A stretch of DNA of 61,013 nt, taken from positions 1-61,013 of the IMG/VR virus record IMGVR_UViG_3300027734_000072; one strand, given 5' to 3'. Shown in pieces: positions 14,178-23,212 of the stretch. The DNA comes from a virus. Position 1 is the stretch's first letter; every line of letters begins with the position of its first letter. Below the pieces are notes generated by a model. The model did no database searches, was not told where the DNA came from, and worked only from the letters and a program-made list of their open reading frames with translations. Made by a program: the position numbers and the translations under genes.

Positions 14178-15089
14178 ATGGCTTTAGATACAACTCCAGC
14201 AGACCCACCAGTTTTAGGTACAGAAGGTACTGTAACTCCAGTAAACTCTGGTGATACAACACAAGTTAATGCTCCAACCACACCATCAACGGCCAGAGGC
14301 ATTGTTAAAAATACCACTTTAAACCAAATGAACAACAGTTTGGCTCACATGTGTGATTTCTCACAAGACATTAAGAAAAGTGTAACTCTTAAAAAATACA
14401 TTAAAGCAATTGCACAAGCAGTTCGAAAAGGTATTCGTGCCGTTAAAAGACTTTTGGGTCTAGGCGATGGTGGTGGAGTAATATCAACAATTATTCAAAA
14501 ATTAAAAGCTATTGCTTCAGAAATAAGAATGTTTATTAAAGAGTATATTACACCTATTCAAAAATTTATGAAAGATGTTGTTGGTTATATCAAATGGGCA
14601 ACAGCAACAGTTCAATGGATTTTAAGTTTACCTGCTAAATTTGTTACATTGTTGGCTGGTTGTTTAAAAAAAGTTATAGCAGCAATAGCTTCAGTTTTTA
14701 AAGATGCTTTAGCTGAAGCAGCCGCAGAAGATGCAGCCGAAAATCCAACCTTAGATGAACCGGGTATGAAAGAATTGATTGCTCAAGCAAAAGACACATT
14801 AAAAGCTGGTGGTGAATTAGTTTCTTCGGTAGTAAAAACTGTTGGTACCGTTGCAGCTACCGCAACATTAGCAACAACTGCATTAAGTTCGGCTGCTGCA
14901 AGTGTTCCTGGTGCTTCCACTTTAACAACTTCTCAAAAAACTATTACAGCAACACCAACAAGTTTAACGGATCTCAATAGTGCAAGTCAATCCGTATCGT
15001 TGGTGCAAGCATCAAATCCAACAACCGCTCAAGTAGCAGCTGGTTTTACATCCGCAACAACTAAACCTAATCCTAAACAAACAGTATAA
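14178..15089 (+). CDS. Hub-region protein with long amphipathic helices, unknown
   Basis: A 303-residue protein of unknown function between the two parts of gp5. The N-terminal 55 residues are Thr/Pro-rich and probably disordered. Residues about 65-195 are predicted long helices with many Ala, Ile and Lys, including a hydrophobic stretch around WATATVQWILSLPAKFVTLL that might touch a membrane. The last 90 residues are Ala/Thr/Ser-rich and low in complexity. The position suggests a structural part of the hub or spike. Confidence 0.65.
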   Translation: MALDTTPADPPVLGTEGTVTPVNSGDTTQVNAPTTPSTARGIVKNTTLNQMNNSLAHMCDFSQDIKKSVTLKKYIKAIAQAVRKGIRAVKRLLGLGDGGGVISTIIQKLKAIASEIRMFIKEYITPIQKFMKDVVGYIKWATATVQWILSLPAKFVTLLAGCLKKVIAAIASVFKDALAEAAAEDAAENPTLDEPGMKELIAQAKDTLKAGGELVSSVVKTVGTVAATATLATTALSSAAASVPGASTLTTSQKTITATPTSLTDLNSASQSVSLVQASNPTTAQVAAGFTSATTKPNPKQTV

Positions 15090-15091
15090 TT

Positions 15092-15970
15092 ATGGCCTTA
15101 TCTGAACCATTCAAACTACCTGATCCTCCCACAAAAGGAACATTTACTGAGCCTCCTTCAAGTGCGACAGAAGAAAATCCACCGGAATATCCGTATAATA
15201 ATGTACAACAAACGGAATCTGGCCATTCAATTGAAATGGATGATACTCCTAATCAAGAGAGAATTCGTATTCAACATGGTAAAAAACCAAGTTTTATTGA
15301 AATGCAGGCAACTGGTGATGTTGTACACAAGATAGTTGGTGATGGATATGAAATTATTGCCGGTAACAAAAATGTAATCATTTCTGGTTTTTGTAATATT
15401 ACTATTAATGGTGATTGTAATATGCATGTTCTTGGCAGTAAAAATGAAAAGATTGATGGCGATTACAATTGTATTGTAGTTGGAGAATATAATCTTCGTA
15501 GCGGTAAAGAAGTATCAATTTCAAGTGATGATGATATCTCAATTGCAGCCAATGAAAATTTTGGCGGTTCAATACGGTTATCTGCGGCAGATAATGTTTA
15601 TGTAAATGCAGATTTGGATGTGGGTGGTTCAATCACTTGTGATACACTTACTGCGGAATCCCGTGTTAATGCGGGTATGGGAGTAGCTGCTGGACCGTAC
15701 GGATTCACTTCAGCGTTGGGTGGTTTATCTTTGGGTATACCTTCACCAGCAACACCTTTGGCAACTCCTGGTTGTATCCATACAGTAGGAACAATTAACT
15801 CTCTTGTATCAGTTAATGCACCGGTTGCTAATTTTCCTGTTATGGCTTCAATAGGATATATGAGCGCTCTTTGGATGACCGATACAGTAAATACAAAAAT
15901 GTATAACATTCATACACATATTGGTAACAGAGGATTCCCAACAAGTGGTCCTTTAACACCAATGATTTAA
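15092..15970 (+). CDS. gp5 (C-terminal part): gp5 C-terminal membrane-piercing spike (separate gene)
   Basis: A 292-residue protein matching the C-terminal half of T4 gp5. YPYNNVQQTESGHSIEMDDT aligns with the T4 segment YPHNYVYETESGHIQEFDDT. Then come ERIRIQHG and a series of short beta repeats (about 75-190; GDGYEIIAGNKNVIISG, INGDCNMHVLGS) typical of the triple-stranded beta-helix needle. The C-terminal IHTHIGNRGFP contains an HxH motif like the iron-binding tip of P2 gpV. It pierces the outer membrane when the tail contracts. No lysozyme domain is present. Confidence 0.85.
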   Translation: MALSEPFKLPDPPTKGTFTEPPSSATEENPPEYPYNNVQQTESGHSIEMDDTPNQERIRIQHGKKPSFIEMQATGDVVHKIVGDGYEIIAGNKNVIISGFCNITINGDCNMHVLGSKNEKIDGDYNCIVVGEYNLRSGKEVSISSDDDISIAANENFGGSIRLSAADNVYVNADLDVGGSITCDTLTAESRVNAGMGVAAGPYGFTSALGGLSLGIPSPATPLATPGCIHTVGTINSLVSVNAPVANFPVMASIGYMSALWMTDTVNTKMYNIHTHIGNRGFPTSGPLTPMI

Positions 15971-15980
15971 GGAATATATT

Positions 15981-16805
15981 ATGGCACAAGTTAGCGATGC
16001 AACTGGATTATATGCAACATTAGGATACAATTTTGACGATCCGAATGGAGCCGTAGCTACATTGTCGGCTGAAACACAACAAACAATGTCAAATTTACCA
16101 CCAGTAATAACTGCTTGGCAAGCACAAGACATAAAAAATAGTGATGTCGGTGGATACTTTCAAAATCCTGTTGCAACATCGGTAAATAGTATCATTACAT
16201 TGTCTAGTCAAATTAGAGTTTTGGCGAATTCAACAACTGCCAATGATACCACATATACGGGTTCTGTTGACTTTGGTCCTATGATTACTGCGGCTGATAC
16301 TTTAAATAGTACAGCACAATCATTTCTGGTACACACCAATAAAGTTTCAGGAGTAACATCTATAAACGGTCAAACTGACATTGAAACCAATCCTTATTAT
16401 CAAACCGCTGTAAATTATGGCAAACAAGCGGTTCATTTAACAAACCAAACAGATGGAGTAGTAAATAATTCTCCTATTATGGGTTGTATGACCAGTATTC
16501 TGGTTGGTCCTCAAATTAGTGCCAATGCCAGTACACTTTCAGCAGATTATGTTATATTGACCAATGGTATCAATGCAAGTAACATTACAATTGGTCAAGC
16601 CAGTCTAATTACGGCACATTTAACTAGTACCAATTCATTTTTATCTGGTCGGAAATCAAATGATGTAACTTTTTTCGGTAGAGTAAAGAGTTTGGTTGAT
16701 AATTATAATACCACCAAGCCCCTGACCTCAATGGGTGAGACCGAATCGTATTTGTGTAATAATTTGATTGGAACCACAAAACTAATATCAAGAATCAATT
16801 CCTAA
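15981..16805 (+). CDS. Conserved structural protein between gp5 and gp25, unknown
   Basis: A 274-residue protein, rich in Thr, Asn and Ser, with a good ribosome site (AAGGAA). Predicted helical stretches alternate with short loops, and a motif NSPIMGCMTSILVGPQ lies in the middle. It has no signal peptide. Its location between the spike and gp25 suggests a baseplate or hub component. I recognise no characterised family. Confidence 0.65.
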   Translation: MAQVSDATGLYATLGYNFDDPNGAVATLSAETQQTMSNLPPVITAWQAQDIKNSDVGGYFQNPVATSVNSIITLSSQIRVLANSTTANDTTYTGSVDFGPMITAADTLNSTAQSFLVHTNKVSGVTSINGQTDIETNPYYQTAVNYGKQAVHLTNQTDGVVNNSPIMGCMTSILVGPQISANASTLSADYVILTNGINASNITIGQASLITAHLTSTNSFLSGRKSNDVTFFGRVKSLVDNYNTTKPLTSMGETESYLCNNLIGTTKLISRINS

Positions 16806-16811
16806 AACCAT

Positions 16812-16819
16812 CATAAATA
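16812..16819 (+). promoter_or_regulatory. Late promoter motif CATAAATA immediately before gp25
   Basis: CATAAATA ends four bases before the gp25 ATG. If used like a T4 late promoter (motif at about -13 to -6), transcription would start at the start codon itself. No Shine-Dalgarno sequence is present there. Confidence 0.5.
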
Positions 16820-16823
16820 ACAC

Positions 16824-17216
16824 ATGGCAACCTTAACAAAAATCTACTCGGACATCGATTTTACTTTTACCAAGAAGCCGGTAACAGGTGATATCGCTTT
16901 GGGTTATGATTCTCAAGCGGTAATCCGTTCAATCCGCAACCTATTACTGACAAAACGATATGAGAGACCGTTTAATCCAAATTTAGGTTCAAATATAGAC
17001 GCATTGTTATTTGAAATGGTATCACCGGTCACGGCATCCTCATTGGAGTCGGAAATAAGAAATGTTATAGACAACTACGAACCAAGAGCACAGGTGAGTG
17101 ATTTGATTGTAAAATCTAATCCAGACGGAAATGCATATAATGTTACAATAACTTTTTATATTGAAAATGCCACTCAACCAACAACTGTAACCCTTCTTTT
17201 AGAGAGAAATAGATAA
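16824..17216 (+). CDS. gp25: Baseplate wedge protein gp25
   Basis: A 130-residue homologue of T4 gp25 (132 residues), a lysozyme-like-fold sheath initiator. It shows the family core: IRNLLLTKRYERPFNPNLGS, SSLESEIRNVIDNYEPR (the EPR motif) and a final beta strand. gp25 joins the wedge to the first sheath ring and is conserved in contractile injection systems. It is followed at one base by gp6, its wedge partner. Confidence 0.95.
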   Translation: MATLTKIYSDIDFTFTKKPVTGDIALGYDSQAVIRSIRNLLLTKRYERPFNPNLGSNIDALLFEMVSPVTASSLESEIRNVIDNYEPRAQVSDLIVKSNPDGNAYNVTITFYIENATQPTTVTLLLERNR

Positions 17217-17217
17217 A

Positions 17218-19050
17218 ATGGCAGGCGCTAATACTAATGTCCAAATGACAGATTTGGACTTTAATTCGATCAAGAACAATCTAAAAACATTTTTACAGTC
17301 GCAAGATACACTAAAGGACTATAATTATGAAGGTTCTGCTTTATCCACATTATTGGATGTTCTCTCTTTCAATACTCAATACAATGCCTATTATTTAAAT
17401 ATGGTGGCCAATGAGATGTTTTTGGATTCTGCCATTCAAAGAGCATCGGTTGTTTCTCACGCAAAAACATTAGACTATACACCAAGATCATATACTGCAC
17501 CAACTGCAACAATTAATCTTAACATCAATTCTGTTACCGCAAATTCTTTGACACTACCTAAATTTACCAGTTTTATGTCGGAGTCAATTGATGGTGTAAA
17601 CTATAATTTTGTTACTACTGACCAAAAAACTGTAACTGTTGTAACTAATACAGCAACATATAATAATTTAGTTTTAAAACAAGGTATTCCAACAAGTTTA
17701 ACATTTCAGGTTAATCTAACAACAAACCCAGCCACAATGTTTGAAATACCAGAAGTTTTGGTGGATATTTCAACTCTTGATGTTGTGGTTCAAGAATCGT
17801 TTTCGAATACATCAACTACAACTTATACACAGGCAATCGATTATCTTTCTTTAGATGGCACTTCAACTGTATATTTTCTACAAGAAAACACCAAAGGTTC
17901 TTATGAGTTATATTTTGGTGACGGTGTGATTGGTAAAAAATTAACAGAAGGTAATATTGTAAGACTTTCTTATTTGATTACTCAAGGTAGTGCCGCAGCA
18001 GGTGCCAATAATTTTGTATTAATGGATCCAATTAGTGGTTATTCAAATCACACACTATTTCCAATTTCAGCGGCATCTCAAGGTTCAGACAGAGAATCTA
18101 TTGAATCAATTAAGTTTCAAGCACCAAAACATTATGCTGCACAAAAACGTGCAGTTACTAAAGAAGATTATATTACAATTATTCAAAGAAACAAATTTAA
18201 CATACCAGTACAATCAGTAAGTATTTGGGGTGGAGAAGAGAACGATCCACCAAAATATGGTGCTATCTATGCGGCTATTAAACCAACCGGTGATTACTAT
18301 CTAACAGATTATCAAAAACAAGTATTGATTGATGATGTTATTAAACCTATCTCCGTAATGACAGTAACACCAGAAATTATTGATCCTGATTATGTTTATT
18401 TGACATTAACTTCTGAAATTTTGTATGATGTTAAAAAGACCACGTTAACCGCAGCACAAATTGAGGCTGTAGTTAAACAAGGTGTTATTCAATTTACTAA
18501 TGCAAATTTAAATACATTTAACTCAACTTTTGTTATTGGAGATTTAATTGCATATATTAAAACATTAAATACTGCCATTGTTGGTGTTGACTTTGATGTA
18601 TTCTTACAAAAACGAATTATTCCAAGTTTAAATAAGAGTTTGGATTACACAATTAAGTTTTCAAATACTATTGAACAAACATTAGGTGCAAAACAAGTTC
18701 AAATTATTCCTTCTTTTTCACAATATGATTCTGATGGAACATTAATTGAAAATATTTACTTTGAAGAATCTTTAGATTTTCCAGGTACTTTAAAAACTTA
18801 CTACTATTTGAACGGAGTTAAGTATATATTACATAACTCAAATGAGAGTGATAATGCCGGAACAATTGATTATATTAACGGCACCATTACATTAAATAAT
18901 TTTGTACCAAACTCAATTAATGCTACTGATGGCGTTTTGAGAATTAATGCTACTGCGGCTAGTAGAATTGTTTCCACAGCATACAATAGAATTTTAACTT
19001 TGGATGAATTTGATCCCGTTGCAATTACTGTAAACGTCACATCAAAGTAA
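17218..19050 (+). CDS. gp6: Baseplate wedge protein gp6
   Basis: A 610-residue homologue of T4 gp6 (660 residues), in the gpJ family. Diagnostic segments are DFNSIKNNLKTFLQSQD, NYEGSALSTLLDVLSFNTQY and ASVVSHAKTLDYTPRS near the N-terminus, then VTKEDYITIIQRNKF in the middle. gp6 dimers form the continuous wedge ring that expands when the baseplate switches state. The order gp25-gp6-gp7-gp8 is kept. Confidence 0.95.
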   Translation: MAGANTNVQMTDLDFNSIKNNLKTFLQSQDTLKDYNYEGSALSTLLDVLSFNTQYNAYYLNMVANEMFLDSAIQRASVVSHAKTLDYTPRSYTAPTATINLNINSVTANSLTLPKFTSFMSESIDGVNYNFVTTDQKTVTVVTNTATYNNLVLKQGIPTSLTFQVNLTTNPATMFEIPEVLVDISTLDVVVQESFSNTSTTTYTQAIDYLSLDGTSTVYFLQENTKGSYELYFGDGVIGKKLTEGNIVRLSYLITQGSAAAGANNFVLMDPISGYSNHTLFPISAASQGSDRESIESIKFQAPKHYAAQKRAVTKEDYITIIQRNKFNIPVQSVSIWGGEENDPPKYGAIYAAIKPTGDYYLTDYQKQVLIDDVIKPISVMTVTPEIIDPDYVYLTLTSEILYDVKKTTLTAAQIEAVVKQGVIQFTNANLNTFNSTFVIGDLIAYIKTLNTAIVGVDFDVFLQKRIIPSLNKSLDYTIKFSNTIEQTLGAKQVQIIPSFSQYDSDGTLIENIYFEESLDFPGTLKTYYYLNGVKYILHNSNESDNAGTIDYINGTITLNNFVPNSINATDGVLRINATAASRIVSTAYNRILTLDEFDPVAITVNVTSK

Positions 19051-19054
19051 TTAA

Positions 19055-21814
19055 ATGTCAGATAGAACAATAGCCCTAAACCCAATTGCATTACCGGAGA
19101 AGTCTTATACAAATAAGACCTCTATATTAATTCCTTCTCAGTTACCAGAATTTGTTCGTGATGATATCAATTATGAAACTTTTGTATCATTCCTTAAAGC
19201 TTATTATGAGTGGATGGAACAAGAGAATGGTGTAAACTTTAATGTTAAAGGCATTCCACAATTTACAGATATTGATACAAGTTTAGATGGTTTTGTAGAA
19301 CAATTTAAAAAACAATATCTTGCTTTCTTTCCTACTGGTTCGGCTGTAGATGAAAGAAAAATAATTAAAATGATTAGGCAGATGTATCAAACTAAAGGTA
19401 CGCCAGCCTCTTTTGAATTTCTATTTCGGGTATTATACAATTCAGATGTAAACCTATACAACACCAAAGATTTTATTTTCCGTGCTTCTGATGGTAAGTG
19501 GATTGCTACTAGGTCTTTAAAATTAGCCACTACCGACCAATTTTGGTTGAGAACAAAAAATTACAAATTATTTGGTGAAACATCTAAAGCTTATGCAACC
19601 ATTGAAAATATATTCATTGATGGTAATAATGTAAGATTGGTTTTATCCAGAATTCAAGGCAACTTTGCCGCTGGAGAAATTGTTAAAACCGTAGATGTAC
19701 ACGGTAGAGATTATAAAGTTGATGATGTTCTTCCTAGATCCCGTATCGTTGGTCTGTTGTCATCGGTAACTATTGATAAAATAAACCATGGTAGTGGATA
19801 TAGTGTTGGTGATCCTGTTGTTTTTTATGGTGGTTTGGACACCACCGTAGATAATCCGGTCGGCGCAGAAGCTTTTATTTCAAGTGTTACTAGTGCTTCT
19901 ATTAAAGGTGTCACCGCAGCATATCCTGGTCATGGATATAGAAAAGGTGCCTTTACAGAAATTAATTTAACTGGTGCTGGTGAAAATGCAAGGTCAATTG
20001 TAACCAAATTAAATGATGATGAGTATAACATTTTTTATGTGCCTAATGATACTATCGGACCTAAGGCAAATATTTTCTTAGGCAATACAGCATTTAGTTC
20101 TGGTGCCAATCCTGCTGGAAATAGCATATACTATTTTGCAAATTTAATTAATGCAAATGCTAATACAACATTGGCCGAAGCTCTATCTTTTCCAATTCTA
20201 AAAACTTACGGTATTGATTCTGTTGAAGTTGTAAGTGTGGGAACAGGTTATGATGGTTCTACTATTGCTAATGCAATTGCTTATTATACAAAAGATAGTG
20301 GCGAAAGAACACCATTGCCAAACTTAGGTATTTTACCTCCACCCGTTATTGTGTCTAGTGGTAGAAACTATAACGTAGGGGATACAATTGATTTTACTGG
20401 TGGTTCAGGTTATGGTGCTTGGGCTGTTGTAACAGCTGTTTCAAATCAAACCGCAGGAATTACTGAGGTAATTTATGTTTCTGATCCTAATGGCCAGAAA
20501 AAATATCCTTTGGGTGGTATGGGTTATCAAATCATGTTGCCTGACATAGTTATTAATAGTTCAACAGGTTCCGGTGCAGTGTTACAATTCCCTGGTTTAG
20601 TAGGTAATGATGCAGCTTTTAATGTTACAGGTTCACCTTACGGACAAATTTTAGAAATATCTTTAAGTAATCCTGGTGAAAATTATGTTTCTACACCGAA
20701 TGTTTCATTGCGTATTGAAGATATATTAGTAGCTTCTTCAAATGTTACTCCAATTAGAGGAGATAGATTATATCAAGGTACCTACAGTAATCCTACTTAT
20801 CAATCAACCATTGATGCAGCATTTGGTTACTCAGCAAACACAATTCAATTAAGAACCTATGAATACAATGGTGTAATGAATGCCAATACAACATTATCAT
20901 TGGTTAGAGGTTCGAATACAATTTCTACAAGTGTAACACTTAGAGATTTCACCAATGAAAAATATACTAATGGTAGAAAAATCTATGGTAATGGTATTGC
21001 TAAAGCCAAAGCATCATTCACAAATGGTATTACATTAGGTTCTGGTTTATATTCTAACGAAGATGGTCATCCTTCTGCTTACTCCGTATTTGAAAATGAA
21101 ATATATAACGAATACACATATTTGTTACAAGTAGAAGAAGCATTATCTAAATATAAATCTTCTGTGTTTGGATTTTTACATCCATTAGGTTTAAATTATA
21201 ATACCTACAATATTCTCAAAAATGAAGAATCTTTTAATTATTCTATGCAAACAGAGAGTCTTAACCTTTACGCATTAAAAGATTTAATTGACACAACAAA
21301 TTATTTGGCAACTATTTCTAATAATACAGTTAGTTTCACAAACATTGGTAGTACGGATCTTACTGGTGTAGTTTCAGCAGATTCTTACATTACAATTTCT
21401 ACAAAGAATGGTGATCCGTTTACTTCTAAAATTATATCGGTATCTCAAAACACAATTACGATGGACGATAGTTGTACAACCACAGTACCTAATGTTGCTA
21501 ATGCTACAGTAACCGCTGGATCAGACATCATAAATATCAGTAGATTGACAAAAGCATGGAATATTGCAACAGGTAATGGTGCCACATATTTTAGTGATTT
21601 TATGCACACATATGATTTTGTTTCTTTTGATGGTACAAATTACAAATTAATAACTCATGTGGACCAACCAGTAACAGTTAATGGTACTCTTTTCCCTCCA
21701 GCAACTATAAGAGTTAATAGTGTGTATAGTACAGCACAATCTGGATACCTAAGTTTTAGACAGAATACCAATTCAAGTAATGTTTGGATAAGTTCAATTA
21801 ACCTTGTAAATTAA
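19055..21814 (+). CDS. gp7: Baseplate wedge protein gp7-like
   Basis: A 919-residue protein corresponding to gp7 of T4-like marine phages (T4 gp7 is 1032 residues). The N-terminal helical domain (LPEFVRDDINYETFVSFLKA, YYEWMEQ, MIRQMYQTKGTPASFEFLFR) is typical. The middle and C-terminal parts are beta-rich and contain several Gly-Tyr modules (INHGSGYSVGDPVV, VSVGTGYDG, LSNPGENYVSTPNV). gp7 is the outer wedge arm carrying gp10. It starts four bases after the gp6 stop. Confidence 0.85.
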   Translation: MSDRTIALNPIALPEKSYTNKTSILIPSQLPEFVRDDINYETFVSFLKAYYEWMEQENGVNFNVKGIPQFTDIDTSLDGFVEQFKKQYLAFFPTGSAVDERKIIKMIRQMYQTKGTPASFEFLFRVLYNSDVNLYNTKDFIFRASDGKWIATRSLKLATTDQFWLRTKNYKLFGETSKAYATIENIFIDGNNVRLVLSRIQGNFAAGEIVKTVDVHGRDYKVDDVLPRSRIVGLLSSVTIDKINHGSGYSVGDPVVFYGGLDTTVDNPVGAEAFISSVTSASIKGVTAAYPGHGYRKGAFTEINLTGAGENARSIVTKLNDDEYNIFYVPNDTIGPKANIFLGNTAFSSGANPAGNSIYYFANLINANANTTLAEALSFPILKTYGIDSVEVVSVGTGYDGSTIANAIAYYTKDSGERTPLPNLGILPPPVIVSSGRNYNVGDTIDFTGGSGYGAWAVVTAVSNQTAGITEVIYVSDPNGQKKYPLGGMGYQIMLPDIVINSSTGSGAVLQFPGLVGNDAAFNVTGSPYGQILEISLSNPGENYVSTPNVSLRIEDILVASSNVTPIRGDRLYQGTYSNPTYQSTIDAAFGYSANTIQLRTYEYNGVMNANTTLSLVRGSNTISTSVTLRDFTNEKYTNGRKIYGNGIAKAKASFTNGITLGSGLYSNEDGHPSAYSVFENEIYNEYTYLLQVEEALSKYKSSVFGFLHPLGLNYNTYNILKNEESFNYSMQTESLNLYALKDLIDTTNYLATISNNTVSFTNIGSTDLTGVVSADSYITISTKNGDPFTSKIISVSQNTITMDDSCTTTVPNVANATVTAGSDIINISRLTKAWNIATGNGATYFSDFMHTYDFVSFDGTNYKLITHVDQPVTVNGTLFPPATIRVNSVYSTAQSGYLSFRQNTNSSNVWISSINLVN

Positions 21815-21822
21815 AATAAATA
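21815..21822 (+). promoter_or_regulatory. Late promoter motif AATAAATA before gp8
   Basis: AATAAATA begins directly after the gp7 stop and ends seven bases before the gp8 ATG. A T4-like start point would leave a leader of only a few bases, and no Shine-Dalgarno sequence is seen. Confidence 0.5.
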
Positions 21823-21829
21823 AGACACT

Positions 21830-23203
21830 ATGACAAATATCGTTAAAGGACTATTGACCAACTACGGTTCAACCTCTCAGGTTGAATTGAGTTATTATTT
21901 TGTTGTTTCTGGTAATGGTTATGTTCCAAAACATGAGACCAGTTCATATTTCTTTATTGGAAGAGTACAGCCTTGGGATGACGAAAACAATCCACAAACT
22001 CCTTCACAATCACAGATTGCTGTCAAAACAACATTCAAGAACATGATTGCAGCAAAATTGTTGACCTCGTCCAATATGTCACCGGTTGTACGAAGAATTG
22101 ATTGGGAATCTGGAACAGTATATGATGAATACAAAGATACTGTAGATATGTTTGCCAGAGATGCCCTTGGTAATTTAACTCATACTTTCTATGTTCGAAA
22201 TCGTTTTGATCAAATTTTTAAATGTTTGTATAATAAAGGTGGTTTGGCATCAACGGTAGAACCAATTCTACAAGCAGGTACAACAGAACCGTCACAAACA
22301 TTATATTTGGCCGATGGATATAAATGGATATATGTCACTACAATCAATAAAGGCTTAAAGAAAAACTTCTTTGATAATGATTGGATGCCTATTACTATTG
22401 GTTATGGTGCTCCTGATGCTGTTAGTGTGGCTGGTTTAGGTGCAATTAACGCCATTAATGTTACAAATTCTGGCGATCTAAACTATACAGACGGTATTAA
22501 TACAACCATAGTAACTATTACTGGAGATGGTGAAGGTTGTTCTGCCTATGCCAATGTTTCCAATAGTTTTGTTAGTGATATTATTGTAACAAACTCAGGA
22601 AATAATTATACTTTTGCTACAGTAACCATTGAACCTAATACCGGTTATGCTGGTGATAACGCTGCAGCGGTTGCCGTAATCTCTCCTGTGGGCGGCCACG
22701 GTGCTGATCCAGTTTCAGAGTTGGGTTGTAATCGTGTTATGTTTAGTGTTGAATTGGATGGATCCGAAGGCGGTATTATCCCAACCGACATTAGTTTTAG
22801 ACAACTAGGTATTGTTGTTAATCCAGAACTAGTTGACGGAACCACACCAACAGGCACGGTGTATAACACCACAGACTTGGCTTATGTTTCATATGGTTCG
22901 GATCTATATACAATTGGTGAAAGAGTTTATCAAGGCGATAGCCTATTGGATTCAACTTTTTCAGCTGAAGTTTGTTCATTTGATTCCGTAAACAATATTA
23001 TTTACTTGATAAATATAGTAGGTACATACACTATAGGTCAACCAGTTTATGCTGTGAGTTCTGGTACCACAAGAATTTTATTGAATTACACCAAAACAGA
23101 TTTCTCGGTAGGTTCAGGTTATATGATGTATTATGAGAATAGAACGTCAATCCAAAGATCAGCAGACGGCAACGAACAACTAAGATTACTATTAAGTTTT
23201 TAA
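21830..23203 (+). CDS. gp8: Baseplate wedge protein gp8
   Basis: A 457-residue protein homologous to gp8 (T4, 334 residues). SYYFVVSGNGYVPKHETSSY, FIGRVQPWDDE and GYKWIYVTTINKGLKKNFFDN follow the T4-like pattern. It is longer than T4 gp8, apparently through inserted beta modules (VTNSGNNYTFATVTIEP). gp8 dimers bind the gp7 arm in the wedge. The end of the gene lies nine bases before the giant gp10-like gene. Confidence 0.85.
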   Translation: MTNIVKGLLTNYGSTSQVELSYYFVVSGNGYVPKHETSSYFFIGRVQPWDDENNPQTPSQSQIAVKTTFKNMIAAKLLTSSNMSPVVRRIDWESGTVYDEYKDTVDMFARDALGNLTHTFYVRNRFDQIFKCLYNKGGLASTVEPILQAGTTEPSQTLYLADGYKWIYVTTINKGLKKNFFDNDWMPITIGYGAPDAVSVAGLGAINAINVTNSGDLNYTDGINTTIVTITGDGEGCSAYANVSNSFVSDIIVTNSGNNYTFATVTIEPNTGYAGDNAAAVAVISPVGGHGADPVSELGCNRVMFSVELDGSEGGIIPTDISFRQLGIVVNPELVDGTTPTGTVYNTTDLAYVSYGSDLYTIGERVYQGDSLLDSTFSAEVCSFDSVNNIIYLINIVGTYTIGQPVYAVSSGTTRILLNYTKTDFSVGSGYMMYYENRTSIQRSADGNEQLRLLLSF

Positions 23204-23212
23204 GGCAAATAG

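Noticed and set aside
23005-23012. GATAAATA inside gp8 (and CATAAATA inside gp7)
   Set aside because: Inside coding sequence with no gene start nearby; expected by chance in AT-rich DNA.
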